Shown here piece by piece: positions 1-8,124 of a stretch of 64,000 bases of DNA. Numbering within the stretch: the stretch's first letter is position 1; every line of letters begins with the position of its first letter. This stretch comes from Nocardia sp. alder85J. Its GTDB lineage: Bacteria; Actinomycetota; Actinomycetes; Mycobacteriales; Mycobacteriaceae. The notes below the pieces were generated by a model. It was not told the DNA's origin. It did no database searches and was given only the letters and a program-made list of their open reading frames with translations. The position numbers and the translations under genes were made by a program. The stretch covers positions 186,001-250,000 of the forward strand of contig NZ_JAIUCZ020000006.1 in NCBI RefSeq assembly GCF_020176955.2. Direction: 5' to 3'.

Positions 1-839
1 CCGATCAACTCGGCGCACTGGACTGGTCGGAGCCGGTACGGGAGGAGTTGCGCTTCCTCGGCGGCCTGCTCGACCTGCTCGCCGTCACCTCACCGGCCGA
101 CGCCGGCGCGGAATTCCGCTGGCCGCCGGTGGGACTGCACATCTACAGCACCGCCTCGGCCGACCCACGCCGCAAGAACCTGCTGGACCGGCTGCTGTTC
201 CACCGCACGGCCCACAGCATCCGGCGGGCCAGCGTGCGGCGGCGAGCGACGCTGATCGTCGCGGGCGCCGACGATTTCGGCCTGTCCGAACTGGAAGGGC
301 TGGCCCGCCACGCACAGCGGATCGGCATCCGGCTGGTGACGATGATCGAGCACCTGCGCGGTGAACTGATCCAATTGCTCGGCGCCGCCGACGGCGCCGC
401 GATCCTGATGCGGCTGGGCAACGCCGCCGAGGCGGCCGCGGCGGCCGAATTCGTCGGCCGCGGCCACCGTTTCGTCCTGTCCCAGCTGACCGACCAATAC
501 GGCCGCGGCGTGACCGAGGGGTACTCGGACACCACCGGTGATTCGGCCACCGCGTCCCGCACCGACGGTTATTCGGCCACCGCCGCGAGCGTGTCGTCCT
601 CGTGGTCACGCAACTGGTCGTCGACGGTCAACTGGTCGGAAGCGACCTCGATGTCCGCCGGGCGTACCGTCGCCCGCGCCTACGAGTACGCGATCGAGCC
701 GGTGACGTTCCAGTCGCTGCCACCGACGGCCCTGATCCTCGTCGAGACCGGGCGGAACGGGCGGCGAGTGGCCGCCGGTGACTGCAATCCGGGCATCACC
801 CTGCTGGACCGGGTCTCGGGCCGCCCGCGAGCGGCATGA
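1..839 (+). CDS. VirD4/HerA-like P-loop family protein, C-terminal part (5' end outside window)
   Basis: The frame is open from the first bases, so the gene begins upstream; a TTG at 48 is internal. The visible ~279 residues look like the C-terminal half of a VirD4/TraG or HerA-type pump ATPase: a degenerate Walker-B-like strand (ATLIVAGADDFG), then an HAQRIGIRLV helix-strand and the RLGN..AA motif leading to RFVLSQLTDQ, an arrangement I associate with such ATPases. The Walker A is not in the window. The tail (roughly residues 175-225 of the visible part) is rich in Ser, Thr, Trp and Gly, followed by a YEYAIEP strand. The stop lies 9 bp before the HerA-like ATPase start, so the two are co-transcribed. 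The true function is not determined; the family link is by pattern only. Confidence 0.6.
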   Translation, partial: DQLGALDWSEPVREELRFLGGLLDLLAVTSPADAGAEFRWPPVGLHIYSTASADPRRKNLLDRLLFHRTAHSIRRASVRRRATLIVAGADDFGLSELEGLARHAQRIGIRLVTMIEHLRGELIQLLGAADGAAILMRLGNAAEAAAAAEFVGRGHRFVLSQLTDQYGRGVTEGYSDTTGDSATASRTDGYSATAASVSSSWSRNWSSTVNWSEATSMSAGRTVARAYEYAIEPVTFQSLPPTALILVETGRNGRRVAAGDCNPGITLLDRVSGRPRAA

Positions 840-848
840 GGACGGCTC

Positions 849-3650
849 ATGATGTCGTTGCGGCACTTCGGATTCCACCGGGTTCTCACCGTCCCGGCGG
901 TGGCCGCGGGCGCGGACGGCCAGGCCGACCGGGCCGCCCAGTTGTTCGCCGCCCTGGTGGCCGCGCACGGCCGGCTGTCGCCGGTGCCCGGGGCCGCGAT
1001 CGCGGTGGCGTGGGAGCGGCTGGGTCCGGGACATCGGCTGCGGGTGCTGGTCGGTGGTACCCCGTACTTCCCGTGGGCCGATCCCGAGCCGGCGCAGCCG
1101 GTTCCGCTGCGGTACCCACCCGGCAGCACGGCGATCGCCGTCGACGCCACGGCGGTGCTGCGTGACTGGACCGGCCTGCCGGTGTGGTTGCGCTGCGCCG
1201 CCCGCACCGATGTGCTCTGGGCGCCGGACGGTGGCGCACCGGAGATTCCGCGCGGACGGGGCTGCTTCGAGGACCACTTCGCGCACGCACCCGGCGAATT
1301 CGTCTGGCTGGTGCTGGCAGCACCGGCGAGCGACCGTGAGGTCGATGCCGAACTCGGCGAACTGGCCGCGCGGCTACCCCGGCTGCGGGCCCGCGAGCAT
1401 ACCGAGACCGACCGGACAGAGTTGCGCCGCAGCGAATTCCGCTATCACGAACTGCTGCGCGCCCGCTCGGCCGGGTTGTGGGCGGTCCGCGTGCTGGTCG
1501 GCGGCCGCCACCCCGGCGACGCTCGGTCGGCCGCCGCCCTGCTCTGTGGCGCAGCCGATCTGGACCGGCGGCCGTACCTGCTCCGCCCGGTCGAACCGGC
1601 CGGAACGCTCCCGGAGGTCCAGGATCACCCGAGCGATCCCGGCGCGGAGTTCCGTACCCCGTTCCTCACGGGCGCGGAGGTGGTCGCGGCCCTGGCCCGG
1701 CCGCCGCACCGCGAACTGCCCGGGGTCCGTGCCGTGGATCCGCCCCGCTTCGACGTCACCCCCGAGCACGACGCGGGCATCGCGCTCGGTCAGGTGCTCG
1801 ACGAGGCCGATCGGGCGGTGGGCCCCTTCCGGATCGCGCTCGGCACCCTGAACCGGCACGGCTTCGTGGCGGGCGCGACCGGATCGGGTAAGTCGCAGAC
1901 CGTCCGGCACCTGTTGGAAGGTCTTGCCGCCGAACGTATTCCGTGGCTGGTCATCGAGCCCGCGAAGGCGGAGTACGCGGGTATGGCCGGGCGGCTGGCG
2001 GCTCCCACGGCGGCGATCCGGCCCGGTGCGGGCGACGAGGTACCGGTGGGCCTGAACCCGCTGGAGCCCGAGCCCGGCTTCCCGTTGCAGACCCATCTCG
2101 ACCTGATCCGAGCGCTGTTCCTGGCGGCCTTCGACGCCGTCGACCCGTTCCCGCAGGTGCTCGCGCACGCCCTGACCCGCTGCTACACCGATCTCGGCTG
2201 GGACACCGTACTCGGGGAACCGGCCCTCGACGGCATCGTGCCGCGCTACCCCACCCTGGCCGACCTGCAAGCGACCGCACTCGCGGTCGTCGACGGCATC
2301 GGCTACGGCCGCGAGGTCGCCGACAACGTCCGGGGATTCGTCACCGTCCGGCTCGGCGCGCTGCGGCTGGGCACGCCGGGACGGTTCTTCGAGGCCACCT
2401 ATCCCCTGGATGTCGGCCGATTGCTGTGCCGGAATACGGTTTTCGAGTTGGAGGACATCGGCAACGATGCCGACAAGGCGTTCTTCATCGGCGTCGTGCT
2501 CATCCGGATCGCCGAGCATCTGCGCGTACATCGCGACGGCGGCAACGATTTACGACACGTACTGGTGGTCGAGGAGGCGCACCGGCTGCTGCGCCGGGCC
2601 GAGCCCGGCTCACCGACCGCGCACGCCGTGGAGCTGTTCACCGCGCTGCTGGCCGAGATCCGGGCCTACGGCGAGGGCATCGTGGTGGTCGAGCAGATTC
2701 CGGCGAAGATCGCCGTCGACGTCGTCAAGAACACGGCCTGGAAGATCATGCACCGGCTCCCGGCCGCCGACGATCGCGACATCGTCGGCGCCACCATGAA
2801 TCTCGACGCGGAGCAATCGCGGCACGTGGTGTCGCTGCCGCCGGGCCGGGCGGTGGTGTTCACCGACGGCATGGATCGGCCGGTGCGGGTCGCCGTGCCG
2901 CTGGGACAGCATCGCGAGGATCGCGCGCGAGTGCTCCGCTCGATCGCGGTGACCGGCTCACCGGATACCGAACCGCTGGTGCTCCGGGATCTGCACCGCG
3001 CCCGGCGCATCGCCGAGGAACCACGGCTGGCACTGTGGCTGGAGTTGATGCTGCTGGCCCACCTCGTCGGCCGGCCCTGGCCGCGGCCCGGTGCGCACTG
3101 GCGCGCCGCGCTGCTGGACCGGCATCCGCGGCGATTGCTCGGCGCCGCGCTGGCGCATCGACTCCGAACCGCTGTCGATCTCCGCTATATCGGCCTGTGC
3201 ACCTACTTCCAGCCCGAACAGCTCACCGCGCACCTGGTCGAAGCCGCGCTGGCCGCCCTCACCACCGGCGCCGAGGTCTGCCCGGCCGACGAGACCCGGT
3301 GGCAGGCCGGTCGTTACCGCTGGTCGGACGTGGAATATGCACTACACGAAGCGGATTCGTCGCCGGATCGGCCACATCCGGCGACCGACGCCTGGCGGCT
3401 GCGCGGCCTGATACTGCCGGGTGCGACCGTGCCGGACCAACTGGCGGCACTGCGCACCCACCCCGACAGCTGGGCCGACCCCGCCATCGTCACCGGCCCC
3501 ACTCCCACCACACTGGACCGCACCCTGACCCTCCTGAGCCGGGCTCCCGACGCCGAACACCGCCTGCGCGATGCCACCGGCCACCTCGAGCTCACCTCCC
3601 GCTGGCCACTGGCACTGCTGACCGACCCGGCGCCGCGAGGTACACGATGA
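849..3650 (+). CDS. HerA-type (DUF87-like) ATP-binding protein
   Basis: A 933-residue P-loop ATPase. Walker A is GATGSGKS at about residues 342-349, followed by WLVIEPAKAEY, typical of HerA/DUF87 pumps, and Walker B is VLVVEEAH at about 571-578. A ~330-residue N-terminal domain precedes the motor and ~250 residues follow it; neither end is recognised. HerA family members form hexameric rings that move nucleic acid or act with nuclease or nucleotide-degrading partners in DNA repair and anti-phage systems. Here the partners are a VirD4-like protein upstream, and a HAD-like protein (ATGA overlap) and nucleoside hydrolase downstream. The ATG at 849 is chosen because it keeps a short gap after the previous stop; an ATG at 836 belongs to another frame. 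The ATPase assignment is firm, the biological role is inferred. Confidence 0.85.
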   Translation: MMSLRHFGFHRVLTVPAVAAGADGQADRAAQLFAALVAAHGRLSPVPGAAIAVAWERLGPGHRLRVLVGGTPYFPWADPEPAQPVPLRYPPGSTAIAVDATAVLRDWTGLPVWLRCAARTDVLWAPDGGAPEIPRGRGCFEDHFAHAPGEFVWLVLAAPASDREVDAELGELAARLPRLRAREHTETDRTELRRSEFRYHELLRARSAGLWAVRVLVGGRHPGDARSAAALLCGAADLDRRPYLLRPVEPAGTLPEVQDHPSDPGAEFRTPFLTGAEVVAALARPPHRELPGVRAVDPPRFDVTPEHDAGIALGQVLDEADRAVGPFRIALGTLNRHGFVAGATGSGKSQTVRHLLEGLAAERIPWLVIEPAKAEYAGMAGRLAAPTAAIRPGAGDEVPVGLNPLEPEPGFPLQTHLDLIRALFLAAFDAVDPFPQVLAHALTRCYTDLGWDTVLGEPALDGIVPRYPTLADLQATALAVVDGIGYGREVADNVRGFVTVRLGALRLGTPGRFFEATYPLDVGRLLCRNTVFELEDIGNDADKAFFIGVVLIRIAEHLRVHRDGGNDLRHVLVVEEAHRLLRRAEPGSPTAHAVELFTALLAEIRAYGEGIVVVEQIPAKIAVDVVKNTAWKIMHRLPAADDRDIVGATMNLDAEQSRHVVSLPPGRAVVFTDGMDRPVRVAVPLGQHREDRARVLRSIAVTGSPDTEPLVLRDLHRARRIAEEPRLALWLELMLLAHLVGRPWPRPGAHWRAALLDRHPRRLLGAALAHRLRTAVDLRYIGLCTYFQPEQLTAHLVEAALAALTTGAEVCPADETRWQAGRYRWSDVEYALHEADSSPDRPHPATDAWRLRGLILPGATVPDQLAALRTHPDSWADPAIVTGPTPTTLDRTLTLLSRAPDAEHRLRDATGHLELTSRWPLALLTDPAPRGTR

Positions 3651-5482
3651 GCATCGAATCCCGCGACCGCCCCGAACCACGCCTCCCCCAGGACACCCCG
3701 GACGCCACCGAGCCCCTCCCCCTCGCTACGGATGCCGCCCTCCTGCGAGCAACAGACTTCCCCGCCGAGAGCAATCCGACCGGCCCCGCCGAGGGCCGTC
3801 CAGCGGACCCCGGCGAGAACGCTGGAATCGAGCCCGCAGAGAACCATCCAGCAGGCCCCGCCGGAGACGGTTCGGCAGACCTCACCCACAGCCGTACCAC
3901 CAGCCACACCGAGCGAACTCCGTTGAGCACCAGGGATACTCGCACGGAACGAGTGCCGGAACCCACTGATGCCGAACGGCTGTGGGAGATCGACCCGCCA
4001 CCAGCACGATCGGCCGACAGTGCCGCAGCGACACCGGATTCCGCCGCCGAATTGCCACTTCCCACCGATACCACCGCCGAACTACCGGATCCCGACACCG
4101 ACACCGACACCTCGATCGAACTGCGAGATACGTCCACCGACACGCCTTCCGCCGAACTGCCGGCTCCCGCAACCGATATCACCGGAGAATCGCGAGATCC
4201 ATCCACCGGCACCACCGCCGCCGAACCGCCGGATCTCGCCACGGACACCGAACGGCGAGACCATCCCGGCGACACCACCGCCCGGATGCGGGATCCCGGC
4301 ACCGACGCTGTCTCGGAACCGCGCGAGTCCGCCGCCGACACGCCCCTTCCGGTCGATACCGCCGCGGACCTGCGGGAGGCGGCTGTCGATGCGGTCGTGG
4401 CGCGGTACGGGATCGATGGTCCGGAGGGGCGAGCGGCGGTCGAGCGTGTGCACGAGGTGGTGTCGGAGTATCACGCGCCGTTGATCACCGAGGGAGCGGT
4501 GCGGATTCTCGATCATGCGCGCGCGAGGGTGGCCGCAGACCCCGATACCCGCGTGCTGTTCGTCGGCCGCGACGGGCACAGCCTCGCATTGGCCGCGCGC
4601 GAGCTCGATCCCGTGTTCTTCCAGCGATATTGCACCGAGGCCACCATCTCCCGGCAACTGGCCGACACCTCGCTGCACGATCTCGAACAGCATGCCGGGC
4701 GGGCCTTTCCCGAGGTCGCGGAGTTCCGTGTGCCGCGTGAGCAGGTCGACCCGGCCGATGTTCCCGGCACCCGTGCGCAGCTGACCACCTACCTGGACGA
4801 CCGCGGTGTGCCTGTCGCCATCCCCGGCAGCCGGATCCTGGTGGCCGATACCAGCTATCGCGGCTCGGTTCAGGAGATGCTCGCGGCGCAGTACGAGGAT
4901 GTGACCTTCGAGGGGTCGTACCTGTTCCACGCCGCGTCGCCGCACGATCCGCATCCCGGCAGCAAAACCGGTCAGCTGCTGCATATTTCGGCGGATGGCA
5001 CGGTCCGGGCCGACAGTGCCGCCACTACCTTCGCCACCAAGGACGCCGTCCTCGCGATCGAGCACATGCTGCGCGGGCCGCTGTCGAAGGCCGTCCGCTT
5101 TCGCGACGGGTTGCCGGAGCAGGAGTTGCGGGCGCCCACGGACGGGCTGGATCCCGCCGCTCTCGCTCCGGAGTACCGCGACGAGCCGGTGCGGCTGGCC
5201 GCCCTCGACGCCGCGCAGCTCGCCGTCGCCCATCATGCCCGCGGGGTCGCCGCGCAGCGGGCGGACGGGTTGCCGTGGCGCGCCGAGCTGGCCGCGGCCG
5301 CCGATCGGTCGATCGAGCAGGTGCGATCATGGAGTGAACGCGACGACACCGTCGATCCGGCCCTACGGGTGGTGCTGGACTCGTTCGTGCGTCGTTCCAG
5401 CGGGCCTCCGAGCAGTGAGCAGTCGGACATCACAGAGCTTCAGCGCCGAACGGGCCTGTCGGGAGGAGTCGACCATGGGTGA
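3647..5482 (+). CDS. HAD-like protein with long repetitive disordered N-terminus
   Basis: 611 residues, starting at an ATG that overlaps the stop of the ATPase gene (ATGA). Residues 1 to about 240 are low complexity, rich in Pro, Thr, Asp, Ala and Glu, with degenerate repeats such as AELPxPxTD. The folded part starts near residue 245. It carries VLFVGRDGHSLA, resembling the first HAD motif of capsule-biosynthesis-type HAD proteins (RDGxx), and later ILVADTSYRGSVQ, matching their D(I/T)xxxGS/TxQ motif. The substrate is unknown; a phosphatase or phosphotransfer role is inference. The 3' end overlaps the nucleoside hydrolase start by 8 bp, so translation is coupled. Because the frame stays open through the preceding ATPase gene, an automatic caller may wrongly extend it upstream; codon-level overlap argues for 3647. 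Confidence 0.7.
   Translation: MSIESRDRPEPRLPQDTPDATEPLPLATDAALLRATDFPAESNPTGPAEGRPADPGENAGIEPAENHPAGPAGDGSADLTHSRTTSHTERTPLSTRDTRTERVPEPTDAERLWEIDPPPARSADSAAATPDSAAELPLPTDTTAELPDPDTDTDTSIELRDTSTDTPSAELPAPATDITGESRDPSTGTTAAEPPDLATDTERRDHPGDTTARMRDPGTDAVSEPRESAADTPLPVDTAADLREAAVDAVVARYGIDGPEGRAAVERVHEVVSEYHAPLITEGAVRILDHARARVAADPDTRVLFVGRDGHSLALAARELDPVFFQRYCTEATISRQLADTSLHDLEQHAGRAFPEVAEFRVPREQVDPADVPGTRAQLTTYLDDRGVPVAIPGSRILVADTSYRGSVQEMLAAQYEDVTFEGSYLFHAASPHDPHPGSKTGQLLHISADGTVRADSAATTFATKDAVLAIEHMLRGPLSKAVRFRDGLPEQELRAPTDGLDPAALAPEYRDEPVRLAALDAAQLAVAHHARGVAAQRADGLPWRAELAAAADRSIEQVRSWSERDDTVDPALRVVLDSFVRRSSGPPSSEQSDITELQRRTGLSGGVDHG
4020..4380 (+). repeat. Degenerate Asp/Thr/Pro coding repeats in the HAD-like gene
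   Basis: Roughly eight imperfect units of about 40-50 bases encode variants of ELPxPxTDxT and ExRDPSTDT. Units differ at many positions, so this is an old, diverged expansion rather than a recent one. The encoded segment has almost no hydrophobic core residues and is probably an extended linker. Confidence 0.6.
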
Positions 5483-6470
5483 TATCGATGACCAGCCGAA
5501 CGAGTCGATCGGGTCCGCCTGGTCGTCGTTGCTGGGCTTCGCGGATCGCTACCGCGATCTCGGCTTCGGGTCGCTCGCCGATCAATTGCGTTCCGGCGGG
5601 CCGCCGCTGCCGCCGCTGCGCGACACCCCGGTGATCATCGACACCGACATCGGCGGTGACCCGGACGACGCGATCGCGGTGACCTGCGCGGCCCGTGGCG
5701 TGCCGGAACTCGCGCTGGTGCTCACCGCCGACGAGAACGGCGGCGAGCGGGCGCGGTTCGCGCGCCACGTGCTGGACCTCAACGGGCGCGGCGAGGTACC
5801 CGTGGTCGCGGGCGCCGACCTCGGTAACACGCGGTACTACTGCGTCGAAGGTCTCGTGCCGGGCGATGTTCCGGCGCAGCCCGATGATCCGGTGGCGGCC
5901 GTGCTCGCGGTGTGCGCGGCGACCGACGGCCCGGTGCGCTGGGTCGGCATGGGACCGTTGACCAATCTGGACCGGATCCTGCGTGCCGCACCGGAATTGG
6001 CGGCACGGCTGGTGATCACCCAGATGGGGGGCGCGATCGCCTATCGCGATCCGACCCGGGCCGAGCACAATTTCCGGCTCGACCCGGCGGCGGCGTGCTC
6101 GGTGGTCGAGCGGGCCGCGCAGCTGTTCCTGCTGCTGTCGGATACCACCTTCACCCCGGAGATCGAGATCGGCCCCGACCATGAGCTCTACAAGCGGCTC
6201 GGCGCGATCGATGCGCCGCCATGGGCGCGCACGCTGGGGATTCACCTCGACCGCTGGTTCGAGCGGTTCTATCCCGGTAGCCGACAACATGATCCGCTCG
6301 CGCTGACCGCCGCGCTGCAATTGCCGTTCGTGGATTTCGCGCGGCGTCCGGTGGCGCTGGGCGACGATGCCCGGATGCGGCTGGACGCCGACGGCCGGGT
6401 GGTCCGGGTGTCGACGAGAGCCGACTACGCCGCCTTCCGCACCTGGCTGGCACAGCGACTGGAGTATTGA
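5475..6470 (+). CDS. Inosine/uridine-preferring nucleoside hydrolase family protein
   Basis: 331 residues of the IUNH fold, which hydrolyses the N-glycosidic bond of ribonucleosides using a Ca2+ ion. The metal-binding signature DTDIGGDPDDA begins at about residue 56 (standard form DxDxGxDDA); further conserved elements are WVGMGPLTNL and MGGAI near the middle, HNFRLDPAAA and the C-terminal RQHDPLA, all in family order. A ~50-residue N-terminal extension precedes the core. Start ATG 5475 follows GGAGG and overlaps the previous gene by 8 bp. In ordinary salvage loci the partners are transporters or kinases; here they are two DNA-pump-type proteins and a HAD-like protein, so substrates could include NAD-like or modified nucleosides. 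That substrate idea is inference. Confidence 0.9.
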   Translation: MGDIDDQPNESIGSAWSSLLGFADRYRDLGFGSLADQLRSGGPPLPPLRDTPVIIDTDIGGDPDDAIAVTCAARGVPELALVLTADENGGERARFARHVLDLNGRGEVPVVAGADLGNTRYYCVEGLVPGDVPAQPDDPVAAVLAVCAATDGPVRWVGMGPLTNLDRILRAAPELAARLVITQMGGAIAYRDPTRAEHNFRLDPAAACSVVERAAQLFLLLSDTTFTPEIEIGPDHELYKRLGAIDAPPWARTLGIHLDRWFERFYPGSRQHDPLALTAALQLPFVDFARRPVALGDDARMRLDADGRVVRVSTRADYAAFRTWLAQRLEY

Positions 6471-6478
6471 CCGGCCCG

Positions 6479-6607
6479 TCACTGCCGCCACTCCTGCCGG
6501 CACAGCACGCAGACGGCGAACAACCACCCGAACACGACGGCGACGACCGCCGTCCCGGTCACACCTGTGCGCCGTCCCGCCCCCACGCGCCTGCGGTGTC
6601 GTCCCAT
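6479..6607 (-). CDS. Possible small membrane protein
   Basis: A 42-residue frame starting at ATG 6607 with GGAG about 11 bases upstream. It has a basic N-terminus (GRHRRRVGAGRRTG), one hydrophobic helix (TAVVAVVFGWLFAVCVL) and a short polar tail, so it fits a single-pass inner membrane peptide. It lies antisense-oriented in the gap between the nucleoside hydrolase and the SLOG gene. No family recognised; it could be chance coding. Confidence 0.35.
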   Translation of the reverse strand: MGRHRRRVGAGRRTGVTGTAVVAVVFGWLFAVCVLCRQEWRQ

Positions 6608-6824
6608 GACCCTGTCTTCTCCGTTTCCCTTGCGGCGCCGATGAATTGCCGTCCGGATCGGCGCGGGTGAGCCGCCCGCCCCGGACGACACCGAGGCTAC
6701 GCCGAGCGGACCGGGAATACTCGGGCCGAAGTTGCGCTGCACGATCGGGCCGAAGTTGGGCGGACACGATCCGAACATTCGGCACGCGTAGGCGATTCGG
6801 GTGTCCCGGGGTGATGATCTACCC

Positions 6825-7778
6825 ATGCCAATCTCGCGCACCGCGACACCGCTGCATAGGGCCCTGGAGCGTTACGGCCGCACCGAACGCCGACTCGCCT
6901 TCGACACCATGGCCTCCGACGGGGCCTACGTCCTCGACGCGCTCACCGGAGGCCGTGAGCTCACCCCGGAGGAGCGCTCGAGATTGGCGAAATGGGTGGT
7001 GGCGCAGCTACAGCGGCAGATCGCCGGCTTCAGCTATCGAGCCGATCGCCGGATGGCGGAAGTGGTGCTGGCGTATGGAGACGACTTCGAGGGGCAGAGC
7101 ATCAAGCTGCGCCTGAAGCACATCCGGGACGACGACCGCCCGCTGTTCACCGACGAGCAGTTCAAGAAGCACCGTGCCCGGGTACTGCGGCGGCTCGCGG
7201 AAGGTCTCCAGGCCGCGTACCGGGACGCTCGGTCGCCCAGGGTGTTCGTCGGCGGCAGCTACGACGATCCGGCGTGGGACACCGTCGCGGACGGCATGGG
7301 CCGCGCGCTGGCCGAACAGCCGGTCCAGCTGCTGGCGGCGATGTCGGATCCGGGCATCCGAATCTGCTACGGCCTGGAGGAGGCCCGCAGCGCCACCGGC
7401 ACGTACCAACTCCCCAGAACTCGACTGTTCGGCCGAGCCGACTCCTCGCGGGGCACCGGCGCCGGAACGCGCCTGGGTGCGATCGAATATCTCGGCGGCA
7501 CCCGGGACTCGGTCCGCGAATACCTGCTGGCACAGTCGAACCTGGTCCTGCTCTTCGGCGGCGGTCCGGGAACCGCCGCCGAGGCCCGCTATGCGGAACA
7601 GCACGGAATACCGGTCGTCCCACTGGGATTCACGGACGGCACCGCCAGGCGGTACTGGGAATCACACCACGACGACGCCGATCCGGAGACCTACGCCCGC
7701 CTCGGTGGACCGAACCCTCGGACCGCCATCGATGCCGCGGTCCGGATGATCTCCCAGCTCGTCCTCCCGGCCTGGTGA
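6825..7778 (+). CDS. SLOG/LOG-fold (Rossmannoid) protein with helical N-terminal domain
   Basis: 317 residues from ATG 6825 (a GTG at 6801 in frame is an alternative). Residues ~1-140 form a charged helical region with RPLFTDEQFKKHRARVLRR at its end; I do not recognise the family. The C-terminal half begins with the strand RVFVGGSYDD and contains NLVLLFGGGPGTAAEARYA near residues 238-255, the GGxGTxxE signature of the LOG/DprA (SLOG) superfamily. Stand-alone SLOG domains are proposed sensors or processors of nucleotide-derived signals; LOG enzymes are phosphoribohydrolases. The Gly-Thr-Glu triad is intact, so catalysis is possible. It sits 354 bp after the nucleoside hydrolase on the same strand and ends 10 bp from the convergent ferredoxin gene. 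Confidence 0.75.
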   Translation: MPISRTATPLHRALERYGRTERRLAFDTMASDGAYVLDALTGGRELTPEERSRLAKWVVAQLQRQIAGFSYRADRRMAEVVLAYGDDFEGQSIKLRLKHIRDDDRPLFTDEQFKKHRARVLRRLAEGLQAAYRDARSPRVFVGGSYDDPAWDTVADGMGRALAEQPVQLLAAMSDPGIRICYGLEEARSATGTYQLPRTRLFGRADSSRGTGAGTRLGAIEYLGGTRDSVREYLLAQSNLVLLFGGGPGTAAEARYAEQHGIPVVPLGFTDGTARRYWESHHDDADPETYARLGGPNPRTAIDAAVRMISQLVLPAW

Positions 7779-7788
7779 CGGTCCCCGT

Positions 7789-8124
7789 TCACCCCCGGCG
7801 CGGCGGCAGCACACCGCGCGGCAGCTCCGGCCCGATCGCCACCAGGCTGCCGGGCCGGCGGCCACGGCCCCAGCCCAGGTCCCGGCGGTACCGGCCCACC
7901 TGATCCTCCGGAATCGTGTCCCCGGGTGCCAGCGGCGTCACCTGCGGCGCGACGTAGAGCGCGTCGACCGGGCAGTACGCCTCGCACATGAAGCAGGTCT
8001 GGCAGTCGGATTGCCGTGCGATCACCGGGATTCCGCTGTCGGTGCGGTCGAAGACGGAGGTGGGGCAGACCGCCACGCATTTGTCGCAGGCGATGCAGTC
8101 GTCCGCGCGCACGAGCTCGATCAT
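7789..8124 (-). CDS. 2x[4Fe-4S] ferredoxin, AprB-like partner subunit
   Basis: 111 residues with two complete cluster motifs: CIACDKCVAVCP near residue 10 and CQTCFMCEAYCP near residue 41, each CxxCxxCxxxCP. The C-terminal ~45 residues are basic and Gly/Pro rich. Its ATG (8124) shares one base with the stop of the upstream flavoprotein gene (TGATG), so the two products are made together, as in adenylylsulfate reductase-type AprA/AprB pairs. AprB is somewhat longer, so the name is by analogy. It probably passes electrons to or from the FAD subunit in the cytoplasm as the last gene of the organosulfur cluster. Confidence 0.85.
   Translation of the reverse strand: MIELVRADDCIACDKCVAVCPTSVFDRTDSGIPVIARQSDCQTCFMCEAYCPVDALYVAPQVTPLAPGDTIPEDQVGRYRRDLGWGRGRRPGSLVAIGPELPRGVLPPRRG

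Noticed and set aside
1943..3646. Upstream extension of the HAD-like protein through the ATPase gene
   Set aside because: The extension is out of frame with the ATPase and Arg/Gly-rich; the ATGA overlap at 3647 is the natural start.
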